Shown here piece by piece: positions 6,114 to 6,740 of a stretch of 6,740 nt of DNA. The notes under the pieces were generated by a model. That model was not told the DNA's origin. It ran no database searches and worked only from the letters and a program-made list of their open reading frames with translations. Source of the stretch: Firmicutes bacterium UBA6648 (lineage in GTDB: Bacteria > Bacillota > Clostridia > Peptostreptococcales > Anaerovoracaceae); contig DKLE01000135.1 of NCBI GenBank assembly GCA_002455605.1, forward strand, positions 1 to 6,740, read 5' to 3'. A program made the position numbers and the translations under genes. Within the stretch, counting starts at the first letter, position 1, and every line of letters begins with the position of its first letter.

Positions 6114-6740
6114 ATGGTTAAAGGAAACAAGGGTAAAATTGTGGCTTTACTGCTGGTATCATGTTTAGCACTGTCACTTGGGGCATGTGGTGCTAAAGAT
6201 AGCTATGTTGAACCATATTCGGATTATGATTTATCAGAATATGTAAAACTAGGGGATTATAAGGGTATTGAGGTTACTGAAACAAAGGTTAGCGTTACTG
6301 ACGAAGAAGTTCAGTCTGAAATACAAAATCGAATAGAAGCAGCCAGTACACAGGTAGAAAAGAAAAAAGGCACTGCGGCAACCGGAGACAGTGTAAAAAT
6401 TGTTTTTAACGGGAAGATGAATGGAAAAGAGTTTCAAGGAGGAAGTTCCGGTGAAGAAGGAACGGTTATAACCCTTGGAAGCAGCGGATACATTCCAGGC
6501 TTTGATGACGGTGTTATCGGCATGAAGGTTGGCGAAATGAAGACGTTGAATTTAAAGTTTCCCGAGGATTATGGCAAAGATGAATTAAATGGCAAGGATG
6601 TAGCTTTTGATGTTACTCTCAGTGGGATCATGGTTACGGAAACACCGAAATATGATGTGGAGTTTGTAAAATCCCACAGTAAAGAAAAAACTTTAGAAGG
6701 ATACGAAAAAAGTGTAAAAAAGGAGTTGTACACTCAAAAG
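6114..6740 (+). CDS. Trigger-factor-like FKBP prolyl isomerase lipoprotein, 3' end beyond the window
   Basis: Predicted membrane-anchored extracytoplasmic folding factor that speeds peptidyl-prolyl isomerisation of exported proteins. The first 209 residues are present and the frame is open at the right edge. A lipoprotein signal peptide (basic MVKGNKGK, hydrophobic IVALLLVSCLALS, lipobox LGAC) gives lipidated Cys25. Residues 43-73 (VKLGDYKGIEVTE, VTDEEVQSEI) resemble the trigger-factor linker. Residues 91-174 form an FKBP domain: GDSVKIVFNGKMNGKEFQGG, GYIPGFDDGVIGMKVGE, FPEDYG. From 179 on (YDVEFVKSHSKEKTLEGYEK) it looks like the start of a trigger-factor C-terminal helical domain. I prefer the ATG at 6114, with AAAGG (6099-6103) 10 nt upstream; the in-frame ATG at 6105 has the same purine run only 1 nt away. 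The parvulin PrsA plays a comparable role in other Firmicutes. The exact substrate is unknown. Confidence 0.88.
   Translation, partial: MVKGNKGKIVALLLVSCLALSLGACGAKDSYVEPYSDYDLSEYVKLGDYKGIEVTETKVSVTDEEVQSEIQNRIEAASTQVEKKKGTAATGDSVKIVFNGKMNGKEFQGGSSGEEGTVITLGSSGYIPGFDDGVIGMKVGEMKTLNLKFPEDYGKDELNGKDVAFDVTLSGIMVTETPKYDVEFVKSHSKEKTLEGYEKSVKKELYTQK

Overview
The window suggests a low-GC, endospore-forming Firmicute, most likely a member of the Clostridia with a meso-diaminopimelate (DAP) type cell wall. The grounds are a clear forespore sigma factor (SigG), an L-box lysine riboswitch, a DapA-DapB-Ddh pathway, strong AGGAGG-type ribosome binding sites and AT-rich intergenic DNA. No species can be named from the sequence alone.

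Layout. (1) Positions 1-1862, + strand: an aspartyl-tRNA synthetase whose reading frame is already open at the left edge, through a Lys/Glu-rich helical segment with no in-frame ATG. The protein therefore probably begins upstream and may be joined to another domain. A two-way terminator at 1864-1918 separates it from the convergent operon that follows. (2) Positions 1946-4947, - strand: a compact lysine/DAP operon read right to left. It has a consensus sigma-A promoter (4919-4947), a lysine riboswitch aptamer (4743-4910), a switchable terminator (4690-4718), then dapA, dapB and ddh. (3) Positions 4948-5154: AT-rich spacer with a perfect 10-bp inverted repeat and a weak candidate forespore promoter. 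(4) Positions 5155-5925, + strand: sigG. (5) Positions 5926-6113: spacer with a terminator and a candidate promoter. (6) Positions 6114-6740, + strand: the N-terminal part of a trigger-factor-like FKBP prolyl isomerase lipoprotein, cut by the right edge.

How the genes work together. DapA and DapB turn aspartate semialdehyde and pyruvate into tetrahydrodipicolinate. Ddh reductively aminates this directly to meso-DAP, the wall cross-linking residue and lysine precursor. The riboswitch lets lysine shut the operon off before dapA: the 3' strand of aptamer helix P1 and the 5' half of the terminator compete for the same bases, and this can be read directly from the sequence. sigG sits back to back with this operon and not behind spoIIGA-sigE, its usual place. 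The DapA product is also the precursor of dipicolinate in spores, so the neighbourhood is suggestive, but no functional link is shown here.

No wholly new system is evident. The points most worth following are the open N-terminus of AspRS (possible HisRS-AspRS fusion), its alphaproteobacterial-type and possibly non-discriminating sequence, the complete riboswitch with its consensus promoter, the displaced sigG, the AT-rich dyad and the secreted trigger-factor relative. No tRNA, rRNA, CRISPR array or insertion sequence was seen.
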